Positions 15,840 to 23,962 of a stretch of 33,314 nucleotides of DNA are shown here, in pieces. The notes beneath the pieces are model-generated. The model had not been told where the DNA came from and made no database searches. It saw nothing but the letters and a program-made list of their open reading frames with translations. A program made the translations under genes and the position numbers. Source of the DNA: Candidatus Hydrogenedentota bacterium. Lineage in GTDB: Bacteria; Hydrogenedentota; Hydrogenedentia; Hydrogenedentales; CAILVY01. The stretch covers positions 1-33,314 of the forward strand of contig CAILVY010000261.1 of the NCBI GenBank assembly GCA_903837785.1, given 5' to 3'. How positions within the stretch are numbered: the first letter of the stretch is position 1; each line of letters starts with the position of its first letter.

Positions 15840-16832
15840 TTGGCGTTCTTTTCACCGGGACTGTCCGTGCGGTACATGGCGAGCCTGTGCCGCCAGTGGG
15901 CAATGCTCTGCGAAGGCGGCATCCCGGTGCGCCAGGCTCTGGGGCATCTGGCGATGCCCGGGACGCCGCTGAGGATCCGGCGGGCAGTGCGCCAGCTTTC
16001 GGACGCCGTGAACGACGGGGACTCGCTGAGCCAGGCGATTGCGGAGCACCCGCGGACTTTTCCCCCGTACTTTGGGGCGATGCTGCGTATCGGGGAACAG
16101 ACAGGCACGCTGGAAGCCGTGATCGGCCGGCTGGCCGCCCACTTTGAAGACCTGCTCGACTTGCAGCGCAAGTTCTTGCGCCAGTGCGCCTATCCTTTCG
16201 CGGTCTTGATCGGCATTGTCATTGGCATTCCCATCGTGGTTGCCATTGTGTCTGCAGCCACAATCGGCAGTCCCGATTTGACGTGGCACATCCTCTGGAT
16301 TCTCTATTACGGCCTCCGCCCGTTTGTCCTGGCCGCGTGTGCCGTGTCGTTCCTTGGGCACGTGGCGCCGTTGAAGCGCTATGTCAGGACGTTCCTGCTG
16401 CGGCTGTGGCCCGTGGGCTCGCTTGTGCGGCGTTGGGAATTGGCGCGCTTTCACGGGGCCATGGAACTGCTCATGGAGGTGGGTTACGCGCCGCATCGCG
16501 CCTTGGCGCTCGCGGCCGGGGCGTTGGAATTGCGGCCGATGCGCCGGGACTTCGAGGCGGCCATCGCGCGGTTACAGAATAGAATCACGCTGACGGAGGC
16601 GCTGCGCGGCTGCAAGTGGCTGATGAAGGCGGACGCCGCGCAGATCGAAGTGGGAGAAGCCTCGGGGCGGCTCGATGAGACGTTCGGATTCCTGGCGCGT
16701 CAACACAGGCTCCACGTGATGCACGTGACCAGGGCCGTGGTTATCGTGCTCGAAGGGGTGCTCATCATGATGCTGAGCCTCTCCACCCTGTTCGATGTGT
16801 CCTTTCTGCTCAGGCTGGGAAGATTTCCATAA
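15840..16832 (+). CDS. Orphan type II secretion/type IV pilus F protein (GspF/PilC-like)
   Basis: A 330-residue inner-membrane protein with the duplicated T2SSF domain. The first copy (about 10-135) holds the signature IGEQTGTLE at 84-92 and the second (about 200-325) holds VGEASGRLDE at 271-280. Hydrophobic segments lie at about 119-142, 158-176 and 298-324. Such proteins are the membrane platform on which pseudopilins are assembled. No GspE ATPase, pseudopilin or secretin gene occurs in the window, so it is an isolated component or partners with genes elsewhere. Translation appears to start at TTG 15840, six bases after the preceding stop, with AGGGG nine bases upstream. A GTG 27 bases later would cut off the first residues of the domain. 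Confidence 0.8.
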   Translation: MAFFSPGLSVRYMASLCRQWAMLCEGGIPVRQALGHLAMPGTPLRIRRAVRQLSDAVNDGDSLSQAIAEHPRTFPPYFGAMLRIGEQTGTLEAVIGRLAAHFEDLLDLQRKFLRQCAYPFAVLIGIVIGIPIVVAIVSAATIGSPDLTWHILWILYYGLRPFVLAACAVSFLGHVAPLKRYVRTFLLRLWPVGSLVRRWELARFHGAMELLMEVGYAPHRALALAAGALELRPMRRDFEAAIARLQNRITLTEALRGCKWLMKADAAQIEVGEASGRLDETFGFLARQHRLHVMHVTRAVVIVLEGVLIMMLSLSTLFDVSFLLRLGRFP

Positions 16833-16850
16833 GGCGCCTGCCTTCCCGGA

Positions 16851-18050
16851 CTAGTCCGTCAAGCCTTCGGTGCGCTTATCCGCCGGAGCGATGGGCGGCA
16901 GGCCGTTTTCGGGCTTGTCCAGGTAGAAGAGGGCGACGGCAGAGACGTCGTCCCGGCGATACATGTTCGTCCATCCTTCGGGCAGCGCAGCGAGATCCGC
17001 GGGGGCCTCTTTTTCGAGGAGCCGGATCATGGTTCCATCGTTCGTGTGGACGGTGACGGGTTTCACGGGCACGCCTTTGTCCAGGAGTTTCTGGACTTCC
17101 TTTTTGCCGCTGCCGCCCATTTGCTGGAGGGCGACGCGAATGTCCTGCTGGAAGTAGATGGGGTCGGGTACGTGATGGCGATAGAAGGCGTAGACGCGCT
17201 TCTCGTTGTTGACGATGAGCGATCCCTGATAGCGCCCGTGGAATTCGCCCTGGCCATACGCGGTGCCGATGTAGTCTTCGGTGCCCGTGCCGCAGATCGT
17301 CGGAAACTCCGTGTCGCCGTCGAGGTACATCTTGACTTCGCCCTCGCCGAACCAGCCGCGGTTGTCCGGGTGCCCCAGGACGCCGATGTGCGCGCCGAGG
17401 AAACGTCCTTTGCCGGAGATCTTCGGCAGGATCTCGAAGTCCCTGCCGAGTTCCGTCCAGCGTTCGCGCCGCCAGGCGGCGTGGAAGTAGAGCGCGTTTT
17501 CGGGCTGGGCCTCCCCCAGCGTGTAGTCGATGTCATAGAAGAGCTGATCGAGGTCCTTGGCGGATTCATTCGTGAACGTCACCTTGGCGCCGTTGCGGAA
17601 GGGCATGGGGACGTAGCAGTTGAAGGAGCGGCCTTCGGGGTTGGCGAAGAGTTCGCATTCGAAGGGGACGGGGCGTCCGTGGAGCGCGCCGAAGAAATCG
17701 CCGAAGGGGACTTCAACCGCAGGCCTGGCGGCGCCGTCCCAGTACATGCGCAGGACATAGGAGCGCAAGGCGATCGGGTTCTGGTTTTCGCGGAGGGTGA
17801 ACCACATCCGGCGGAGGGTTCCCGGGCCTTCTGCCTGCATCAGGGTCTTGCTCTCCCCCGCTTTCACGGGTTCGAAGGCCGCGCCTTTGGCGCCCTTGTT
17901 CGACATGCCGCCCTTGCCCTTCTCCCCCAGCGGGTTTTCGAAACTGGCCCAGCGCGACTGCGTGTTGGGGGGCATTTCGAAGAGCGGGGCGGCCTGCGCG
18001 GGCGCGGCCGTGGCCAAGAGCAGCGTGGAAATCAACAACAAGCATTTCAT
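16851..18050 (-). CDS. Secreted DUF2961 protein (GH172-like glycosidase)
   Basis: A 399-residue protein with a clear signal peptide cleaved after AQA (residue 20). The body matches DUF2961: SRWASFENP, the GPGTLRRMWFTL strand (76-87), VEVPFGDFFG (112-121), NCYVPMPF, RGWFGEGEVKMYLDGD (231-246) and CGTGTEDYIGTAYG (253-266). DUF2961 proteins with demonstrated activity form GH172, which act on alpha-D-arabinofuranosides or fructofuranosyl linkages with two catalytic glutamates; here E236 or E238 and E258 are the candidates. AGGAGG lies seven bases before the ATG. It converges with the GspF-like gene, 18 bp apart. Substrate identity is inferred from family only. Confidence 0.85.
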   Translation of the reverse strand: MKCLLLISTLLLATAAPAQAAPLFEMPPNTQSRWASFENPLGEKGKGGMSNKGAKGAAFEPVKAGESKTLMQAEGPGTLRRMWFTLRENQNPIALRSYVLRMYWDGAARPAVEVPFGDFFGALHGRPVPFECELFANPEGRSFNCYVPMPFRNGAKVTFTNESAKDLDQLFYDIDYTLGEAQPENALYFHAAWRRERWTELGRDFEILPKISGKGRFLGAHIGVLGHPDNRGWFGEGEVKMYLDGDTEFPTICGTGTEDYIGTAYGQGEFHGRYQGSLIVNNEKRVYAFYRHHVPDPIYFQQDIRVALQQMGGSGKKEVQKLLDKGVPVKPVTVHTNDGTMIRLLEKEAPADLAALPEGWTNMYRRDDVSAVALFYLDKPENGLPPIAPADKRTEGLTD

Positions 18051-18076
18051 GGGGCGTCCTCCTCTCGATGGGGCGG

Positions 18077-18082
18077 ATTATA
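18077..18082 (-). promoter_or_regulatory. -10 box of the DUF2961 gene
   Basis: A full-consensus TATAAT on the minus strand, 26 bases before the ATG at 18050. No -35 match is found at 16-18 bp. Predicted leader about 20 bases, containing AGGAGG. Confidence 0.45.
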
Positions 18083-18115
18083 CACGAGCGTGCAGAGAGC
18101 GCGGCGCGGGTTTAT

Positions 18116-18143
18116 TTGGGGGGCCGGGAAGCGGTACGATACT
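18116..18143 (+). promoter_or_regulatory. Possible promoter of the JAMM-DinG operon
   Basis: TTGGGG (18116-18121), 16 bp, GATACT (18138-18143), 33 bases before ATG 18177. The match is weak; it is listed because the intergenic space offers nothing better. Confidence 0.3.
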
Positions 18144-18176
18144 GCTCCCATTCTGAAGTGACGACAGCGAGCCCAC

Positions 18177-20747
18177 ATGACACATCCAATCGGCGAACCC
18201 ATCCTGAAACGCGCGGTGCCGCGCGCCGTCCTGCACATGCAGGAGGCGATCGCGGAGGCGGGCGGTCATGAGGTGTTCTTTGCGGGGACGCTGGACGCGG
18301 CGGGGCGGGTGGCCGAGGTTCGGGTGTGCGCGCGGGGGAATGATGCGGCGGTGCCGGCACTCTTTGAGGTGCTGGATACGCGCGAGGTGGTGATCCACAA
18401 TCATCCTTCGGGGGGCTTGTCGCCGAGCAACGCGGATCTTGATCTGGCGTCGATGTTCAGCGCGCACGGGCACGGCATGTACATCATCGATAACGAGGCG
18501 CAGCGGGTCTATGTCGTGATTGAGCCGTTTCTGCCGAAGCAGGCGGAATGGCTGGGGCCAGAGGAACTGCACGCGGCGCTTGCGCCGAAGAGCAAGATGG
18601 CGCGGGCGTTGCCGCAGTTCGAGGTGCGCCCGCAGCAGCTCGAGATGATGGACGCGGTGGCGGACGCCTTCAACCGGAACGGGATTGCGGTGATCGAGGC
18701 GCCGACGGGGGTGGGCAAGACGCTGGCGTATCTGCTTCCGGCGGCGCTTTGGGCGGTGCGCAACAAGGAGCGGATCGTTATCTCGACGAGAACGATCAAC
18801 CTGCAGGAACAGATCGTATTCAAGGACATTCCGCTGCTTCAGCGCTGCCTGAAGGAGCCGTTCACGGCCTGTCTTGTGAAGGGGCGGGGCAACTACGCCT
18901 GCCTGCGGAAGCTCGAACGGGCCCTGGCCGAGGCGTCGCTTTTCGATGATGAGAAGACGCAGGGGCAGATGGAGGCGCTGGCGGAGTGGGTGAAGAAGAC
19001 GGAGGACGGGAGCCTTTCGGACCTGCCGTTTGTGCCGGAGCGGGAGCTGTGGGAACGGGTCTGTTCGGAGGCGGACACGTGCGCCATGGGCGCGTGCCCG
19101 AATCAGAAGGCGTGCTTTGTAACGAAGGCGCGGCGGGCGGTGGCGCGCGCGGACATCATCGTCGCCAATCACCACATGCTTTTTTCGGATGTCTCGATCA
19201 AGAAGGAGACGGGCGACTTCTCGGCGCTGGCGGTGCTCCCGAATTATCGGCGGGTGATCTTTGACGAGGCGCACAGCATCGAGGAGTCGGCGACGGAGTA
19301 TTTCGGGATTTCGGCGACGCGGACGGGGGCGCTGGCGGCGCTCGGGCGCTTCTATCGGATGGAGCGCGGGCGGGAACGAGGCCTGATCCCCTTCCTCAAG
19401 GTTCGTCTGACGAAGGACTGCACGCGCCTGGCGATACAAGAGTACGAGGCCCTGCTGAAGATCATGGACGAGGACCTGCTGCCGGCGGTGGCCGTGTGCC
19501 GGGAAGCGGTGCAGACGGCGTTTCAGGCGCTGCGGGCGCATGTGGCGGCGCATTGCGGCAAGATCGGCCGGGACATCAAGTGGCGCCTGACGGAAGCCGT
19601 GCTGAAAGATGAGGCGCTACGGGACATTCATCAGGTCCACGTACTGCCGGCGGTCGAGGCCGTCCGGATGCTGGTTCGCCACTGCGAACGGCTGTATCGC
19701 GGGCTCAAGGCGGTGCCCTCGGAAGAGGACGGCCCGGAGAACCCGCTTCAAACCGAGATGCTGCAGTTGAATGCGTACGCGCATCGCCTGGAGACTGTGG
19801 CGAATGTGCTTTCGGAAGGGACGAGCGAGTCGCTGAAGGAGAACACAGTCCGTTGGATCGAGATCGATGCGAAATTCGAGCATAGTGTGCGGATAGCGCG
19901 CTGTCCGCTTCACGTGGGGAAGCCGCTGGCGGAATGGGTTTATGAGAATCTGCACACGGTGGTGATGACGAGCGCGACGCTCGCGGTGCAGCAGCAGTTC
20001 GGGTATTTGTCCGATCGGCTCGGGCTGAATCATGTGGATCCGGGGCGCATCCGCTGCGGGATCCTGGATTCGCCCTTCAATTTTGCGGAGCAGGCACTGC
20101 TGGGCCTTCCCGATGATCTGCCGAATCCCGATGACAAGTCCTTCCTGGAGCAAAGTGTCGCGTTTATCGGGGAGGCGCTTCGTATCACGGGCGGGCACGC
20201 CTTTGTGCTCTTCACTTCGTTCTATGCGCTGGATTTCACGTTCAAGCGATTGGAGGGGATGCTGCGCGAGGCGGGGAGCACGCCGCTGCGCCAGGGCGAG
20301 GCCACGCGGACGCAGTTGCTGGACCGCTTTCGGAGCGATACGCGGAGCGTGCTCTTTGCGACGGACAGCTTCTGGGAGGGGGTGGACGTTGCCGGAGAAG
20401 CGCTGCAATGTGTTATACTGCCGAAACTTCCGTTCCGGGTGCCCACGGAGCCCATCCTGGAAGCGCGGGCGGAAGCCATCGAAGCGGCCGACGGCAACGC
20501 GTTCATGGAGTACTACGTGCCCCAGGCGGTGATCAAGTTCCGTCAAGGCTTTGGCCGCTTGATCCGCCGCCGCACGGACCGGGGCGTTATCCTGGTTCTG
20601 GATCGCCGTATCGCGGCCCGGCATTACGGCAAAGCTTTCTTGCAGTCACTGCCGGAGATACGCATCGTGAGAGGTTCCAAGCAGGAAGTGGCGGCGGCGC
20701 TGACGGCCTTTTTCCATCAGCCCGGACAGGAAAGCGACGAAGCATAA
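18177..20747 (+). CDS. dinG: JAMM (RadC-type)-DinG fusion, Fe-S ATP-dependent helicase
   Basis: An 856-residue protein. Residues 10-120 form a JAB/JAMM metallo-isopeptidase-like domain: E32, then H74-N-H76 in HNHPSGGLSPSNAD, S84 and D87, an exact HxHx7SxxD zinc signature of RadC style. Residues 150-850 are a superfamily 2 XPD/DinG helicase: Walker A in EAPTGVGKT (K181), the four iron-sulfur cysteines C242, C302, C307 and C313, IFDEAH (363-366), and the motif V/VI region with FATDSFWEGVDV and QGFGRLIRR. DinG enzymes unwind DNA 5'-3', including R-loops and quadruplexes. Many Gram-positive DinG proteins have an N-terminal DnaQ exonuclease; here JAMM takes that place. It is first in an operon with pgi, 23 bp downstream. 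What the JAMM domain cuts or binds is unknown. Confidence 0.87.
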   Translation: MTHPIGEPILKRAVPRAVLHMQEAIAEAGGHEVFFAGTLDAAGRVAEVRVCARGNDAAVPALFEVLDTREVVIHNHPSGGLSPSNADLDLASMFSAHGHGMYIIDNEAQRVYVVIEPFLPKQAEWLGPEELHAALAPKSKMARALPQFEVRPQQLEMMDAVADAFNRNGIAVIEAPTGVGKTLAYLLPAALWAVRNKERIVISTRTINLQEQIVFKDIPLLQRCLKEPFTACLVKGRGNYACLRKLERALAEASLFDDEKTQGQMEALAEWVKKTEDGSLSDLPFVPERELWERVCSEADTCAMGACPNQKACFVTKARRAVARADIIVANHHMLFSDVSIKKETGDFSALAVLPNYRRVIFDEAHSIEESATEYFGISATRTGALAALGRFYRMERGRERGLIPFLKVRLTKDCTRLAIQEYEALLKIMDEDLLPAVAVCREAVQTAFQALRAHVAAHCGKIGRDIKWRLTEAVLKDEALRDIHQVHVLPAVEAVRMLVRHCERLYRGLKAVPSEEDGPENPLQTEMLQLNAYAHRLETVANVLSEGTSESLKENTVRWIEIDAKFEHSVRIARCPLHVGKPLAEWVYENLHTVVMTSATLAVQQQFGYLSDRLGLNHVDPGRIRCGILDSPFNFAEQALLGLPDDLPNPDDKSFLEQSVAFIGEALRITGGHAFVLFTSFYALDFTFKRLEGMLREAGSTPLRQGEATRTQLLDRFRSDTRSVLFATDSFWEGVDVAGEALQCVILPKLPFRVPTEPILEARAEAIEAADGNAFMEYYVPQAVIKFRQGFGRLIRRRTDRGVILVLDRRIAARHYGKAFLQSLPEIRIVRGSKQEVAAALTAFFHQPGQESDEA

Positions 20748-20770
20748 CCACGAAGAGGACGAGGGATCGG

Positions 20771-22138
20771 ATGAACGACGAGATTCGGATTGACATTTCC
20801 CGTGCGAAGGCGACGGCGGTGGGCAAAGAGCACGGCATTACGCCGGATGATCTTGCGGGCATTGAAGGGCGGATACTGGCGGCGCATGAGATTCTCCAGG
20901 CGGAGCGGGCGCAGCAGAAGTATGGATTCTACGATCTCTACAAGGACACGGCGGTCCTGGACGCGGTCAAGGCTGCTGCGCAGTCGTTTCTGGCGGGGGG
21001 CTGTGAGAATCTCGTGGTGCTGGGCATCGGGGGTTCGGCCCTGGGCACGATCGCGCTGAACACGGCCCTGAATCCGCCGTACTACAATCAGCTCAGCCGG
21101 GCCGGAAGACGGGGCTATCCCCGGCTCTTCGTGATGGACAATATCGATCCGATGACGTTCCGGGCGATGATGAAGCTGTGCCCGGCGAAGAAGACGGTCT
21201 TCAACGCCATCTCGAAGTCGGGAGAGACGGCGGAGACGATGTCGCAGTTGATGATTGTGGTGGAGGAACTGGAGAAGAAGCTGGGCAAGGCGGCGGTGAA
21301 GGAGCATCTCGTGGTGACGACGAGCCCGCGGGTGGAAGGGGCGCCGAAGAGCCTGATGCATCCGGTGGCCGACGAATATGGCCTGACGACCTTCGCGATT
21401 CCGTTGAATGTCGGGGGCCGCTTCTCGGTCTTTTCGCCGGTGGGCCTCTTCCCTGCCGCGATGCTGGGCATGGATCTGGATGCGCTGGCGGCGGGCTGTG
21501 CGGCGATGGACGCACGCTGTTCCCGGGCGAGCCTCCTGGAGAATCCGGCCTATCTTCGCGCCGCGGTCCAGTATTTGATGGACACGAAGAAGGGCAAAGA
21601 CATGACGGTGATGATGCCGTATGCCGACGGCCTTCGCGACGTGGCGGACTGGTACCGGCAGTTGTGGGCGGAAAGCCTGGGCAAGCTGACGGACCTGGAT
21701 GGGAATGAAGTCTACGCGGGCCAGACGCCGATCAAGGCGCTGGGCGCGACGGACCAGCATTCGCAGGTGCAGTTGTACCGGGAGGGCCCGAACAACAAGA
21801 TATTCACGATTCTGGAGGTGAGCCGCTTTGACAAGAGCCTGCGGATCCCGGCCACGCTGGGGGCGGTGCCCGAGTTGGAGTATTTGCGGAACAAGACGAT
21901 GAACAAGCTGATGGCGGCGGAATTGCAGGGGACGGTGGACGCGCTGAAAGTGAGCAAGCGTCCGGTGATGCAGATCACGCTGCCGCGGGTGAACGCGCAC
22001 ACTGTGGCGCAATTGCTGTATCTGTTCGAGGTGGAAACGGCGATGGCGGGCCGGCTCTACAACGTGAATGCGTTCAATCAGCCGGGCGTGGAGGAAGGCA
22101 AGCGGATCGCGCGCAAGTTGATGGGGGGCAAAGGGTGA
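20771..22138 (+). CDS. pgi: Glucose-6-phosphate isomerase
   Basis: A 455-residue cytoplasmic isomerase that interconverts glucose 6-phosphate and fructose 6-phosphate. It shows the family signatures GIGGSALG (85-92), AISKSGET (phosphate loop, 147-153), GGRFSVFSPVG (215-225), catalytic E301 in AESLGK, H330 in GATDQHSQVQL, and the C-terminal FNQPGVEEGK with its lysine. The length fits the shorter bacterial type rather than the approximately 550-residue enterobacterial form. ATG 20771 follows a GAGG-type Shine-Dalgarno; it lies 23 bp after the helicase stop, and its own stop overlaps the next gene's GTG. Confidence 0.95.
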   Translation: MNDEIRIDISRAKATAVGKEHGITPDDLAGIEGRILAAHEILQAERAQQKYGFYDLYKDTAVLDAVKAAAQSFLAGGCENLVVLGIGGSALGTIALNTALNPPYYNQLSRAGRRGYPRLFVMDNIDPMTFRAMMKLCPAKKTVFNAISKSGETAETMSQLMIVVEELEKKLGKAAVKEHLVVTTSPRVEGAPKSLMHPVADEYGLTTFAIPLNVGGRFSVFSPVGLFPAAMLGMDLDALAAGCAAMDARCSRASLLENPAYLRAAVQYLMDTKKGKDMTVMMPYADGLRDVADWYRQLWAESLGKLTDLDGNEVYAGQTPIKALGATDQHSQVQLYREGPNNKIFTILEVSRFDKSLRIPATLGAVPELEYLRNKTMNKLMAAELQGTVDALKVSKRPVMQITLPRVNAHTVAQLLYLFEVETAMAGRLYNVNAFNQPGVEEGKRIARKLMGGKG

Positions 22139-23688
22139 GCGAAGACGTCACGCCGCCGGCCGCTTCCGAGGAAGCGTCTGAACCCTCGCCGTTTCTGACG
22201 GGGGGCGGGGATGAAGTGGAGGCGCGGCGCGCGCGGCGCAGTTTTCGTTTCTGTGTGACGGCGATAGCCGTGTTCTGTCTTGGCCTGGCGATTTGGGACA
22301 ATTACGGGCGCTACGACAAGCCGGAGCGGCTGTACCGCATGGCGCTGACCTTGGAAAACGAATCGGCGCGGGCGATCCTGCGGAACGCGGTTCGGATAGA
22401 TCAGACCCGGCAGGAGACGCAGTCGCCGAAGTACGTGGAAGCGTTGGCGGCGATCGAGGAAGACGACCTCGTGCTCTCGCGTTACGCGGAGGCGTACCGG
22501 TTGAACCCGGAGAGCCAGCCGCTGGCCATCAACTACGGGTGCCGTCTTTTCCTGAAGGGCCAGTACAAGGAGGCGCGCGAGCGATTCCGGGAGGCCGGAT
22601 TGCGCGCGCCGCGAAACGTCCTTCCGCGCTATCTTGAAGCGGCGGCCCTGGCGGCGGGCAGCACGGAAGCGGCGAGCTTTGACGAGGCGATGACGCTGCT
22701 GGCCCGCACGAACAACAGCAGCGACGCATTGATGTTTCCCAAGCCTCTGTGGCATGCGAGCCTGCCGACGGGGGGCAAGTGGTACGCGAAGCTCCGGCGG
22801 GACATTGTGGATCAGTGCTGCGCCCCCCTCTATCAGCTCAAGTCCCTGTTGATTCGGGGCGCCCGCGCGGATATCGATGCGGGCCGGGTACAGGATTGGG
22901 ACCCCCGCCTGGCGTCCCTCCAAACGTTGGGAGAGCGCTTGGCCGCGGCCACGGCGTCGCCCGAGAGCAATGCGGCCCTGCCTGCGGCCGAGGCGGGCAT
23001 CCAGTTTCAACTGGACGCCATCGAATTGCGCAAGCGCATCGCCCAAATGCTCCGGGGCGCCCCGGATGCCGCTCTGATCGAACGGCAAGTGAAGCTGGAA
23101 GCGGCGTTGACGCCCCTACGCGCGTTCCTTCTGGATCGCGAGCAACGCATCGAGGCGGATGGCCGGGGCTATGCGTTGCCGTGGCGGATCTGCCTGTCCT
23201 CTTTTCTGGCCTTGTCCGCGGCCTATGCGCTGAGCTTCCTGCTGACGCGCTTGACCGACCGGCGGCGGCGGAACTGGGCCACGCCGCATCCGCGCTCGGG
23301 CAAGATCATCCTGGCTTCGGGCGTATTGCTTTTCCTGCTGGTTCTCGTGTTGGCCTCGGTGCTGCAGGGCTATGCGATCCTGCTGGGCCGGGTCCCGGAC
23401 CTGCTAGTGTGGGCCTGGGACGCCGTGCTGGCGCTGTATGTGGCGGGCGGGCTGCTGTATCCACGGCTGAGTCTCGCCGCTTCGGGCCGGTCCTGGGCGA
23501 CCTCGGCCGCGATGCTGCGCCGATACTATGGCCTGATGCTGGGCGGCTTCATCTGCGTAGTCTCGCTCTGGGTCCTGGGCTATGCTTTCGCCAAGGGCGT
23601 GTATCCGATGCAATTGAAGCTGCTGGTGACGGGACTGGGACAGGAGGAATTGGCGGTCCTGAAGCAGGTTGGGGAGTTGTTGCGCTGA
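22135..23688 (+). CDS. Unknown membrane protein with a TPR-like soluble region
   Basis: A 517-residue protein I do not recognise. It has a hydrophilic acidic N-terminus, one helix at about 37-54, then a large soluble region (55-350). This region holds a TPR-like repeat at about 114-155 (YAEAYRLNPESQPL followed by FLKGQYKEARERFREAG) and helical segments rich in Ala and Leu. Four further helices lie at about 352-372, 391-415, 423-442 and 464-486. By the positive-inside rule the soluble region is probably outside the cytoplasm. Translation starts at GTG 22135, overlapping the pgi stop by four bases, so it is coupled to pgi. No catalytic motif is visible. Confidence 0.75.
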   Translation: MSEDVTPPAASEEASEPSPFLTGGGDEVEARRARRSFRFCVTAIAVFCLGLAIWDNYGRYDKPERLYRMALTLENESARAILRNAVRIDQTRQETQSPKYVEALAAIEEDDLVLSRYAEAYRLNPESQPLAINYGCRLFLKGQYKEARERFREAGLRAPRNVLPRYLEAAALAAGSTEAASFDEAMTLLARTNNSSDALMFPKPLWHASLPTGGKWYAKLRRDIVDQCCAPLYQLKSLLIRGARADIDAGRVQDWDPRLASLQTLGERLAAATASPESNAALPAAEAGIQFQLDAIELRKRIAQMLRGAPDAALIERQVKLEAALTPLRAFLLDREQRIEADGRGYALPWRICLSSFLALSAAYALSFLLTRLTDRRRRNWATPHPRSGKIILASGVLLFLLVLVLASVLQGYAILLGRVPDLLVWAWDAVLALYVAGGLLYPRLSLAASGRSWATSAAMLRRYYGLMLGGFICVVSLWVLGYAFAKGVYPMQLKLLVTGLGQEELAVLKQVGELLR

Positions 23689-23822
23689 GTCCTGGCAGAG
23701 GCCGGGAAACGCGGCGCGCGGACGGTTTTCGAGCGGGTTAATTCTGAGTCTGGACGCGGTGCTTCTTCCAGGAAGAGTGTTGTCAGGGAAAAGCGAAAAC
23801 GGCGATATTCGTCAGGAAGAAG

Positions 23823-23851
23823 TTGACAACGATGGCCTGCGTCTATATAAT
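23823..23851 (+). promoter_or_regulatory. Perfect-consensus sigma70 promoter of the two-component module
   Basis: TTGACA (23823-23828), exactly 17 bp, TATAAT (23846-23851): all twelve consensus bases match. Transcription is expected near 23858, giving a leader of about 105 bases to GTG 23963. It is the only full-consensus promoter I found in the window. The bases from 23689 to 23822 hold no gene or clear terminator. Confidence 0.75.
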
Positions 23852-23962
23852 CTTTGATAATGTTGTGTAAAGTATGAATTTTGTCACCCTCGGTTGAAGG
23901 TGCGATTCGCCGGGGCGCGGCAGGGTTCTTGAAGCTACACTTTAAAGAAGGAGCGCAGAGCG

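Noticed and set aside
18078..19553. 491-codon open frame antisense to the JAMM-DinG gene
   Set aside because: It runs through the intergenic promoter region, is Arg-rich and resembles no protein family.
20410..20418. TGT-TATACT extended -10 box inside the helicase gene
   Set aside because: It lies about 350 bases before pgi within conserved coding sequence, with no -35; a chance match is more likely than a pgi promoter.
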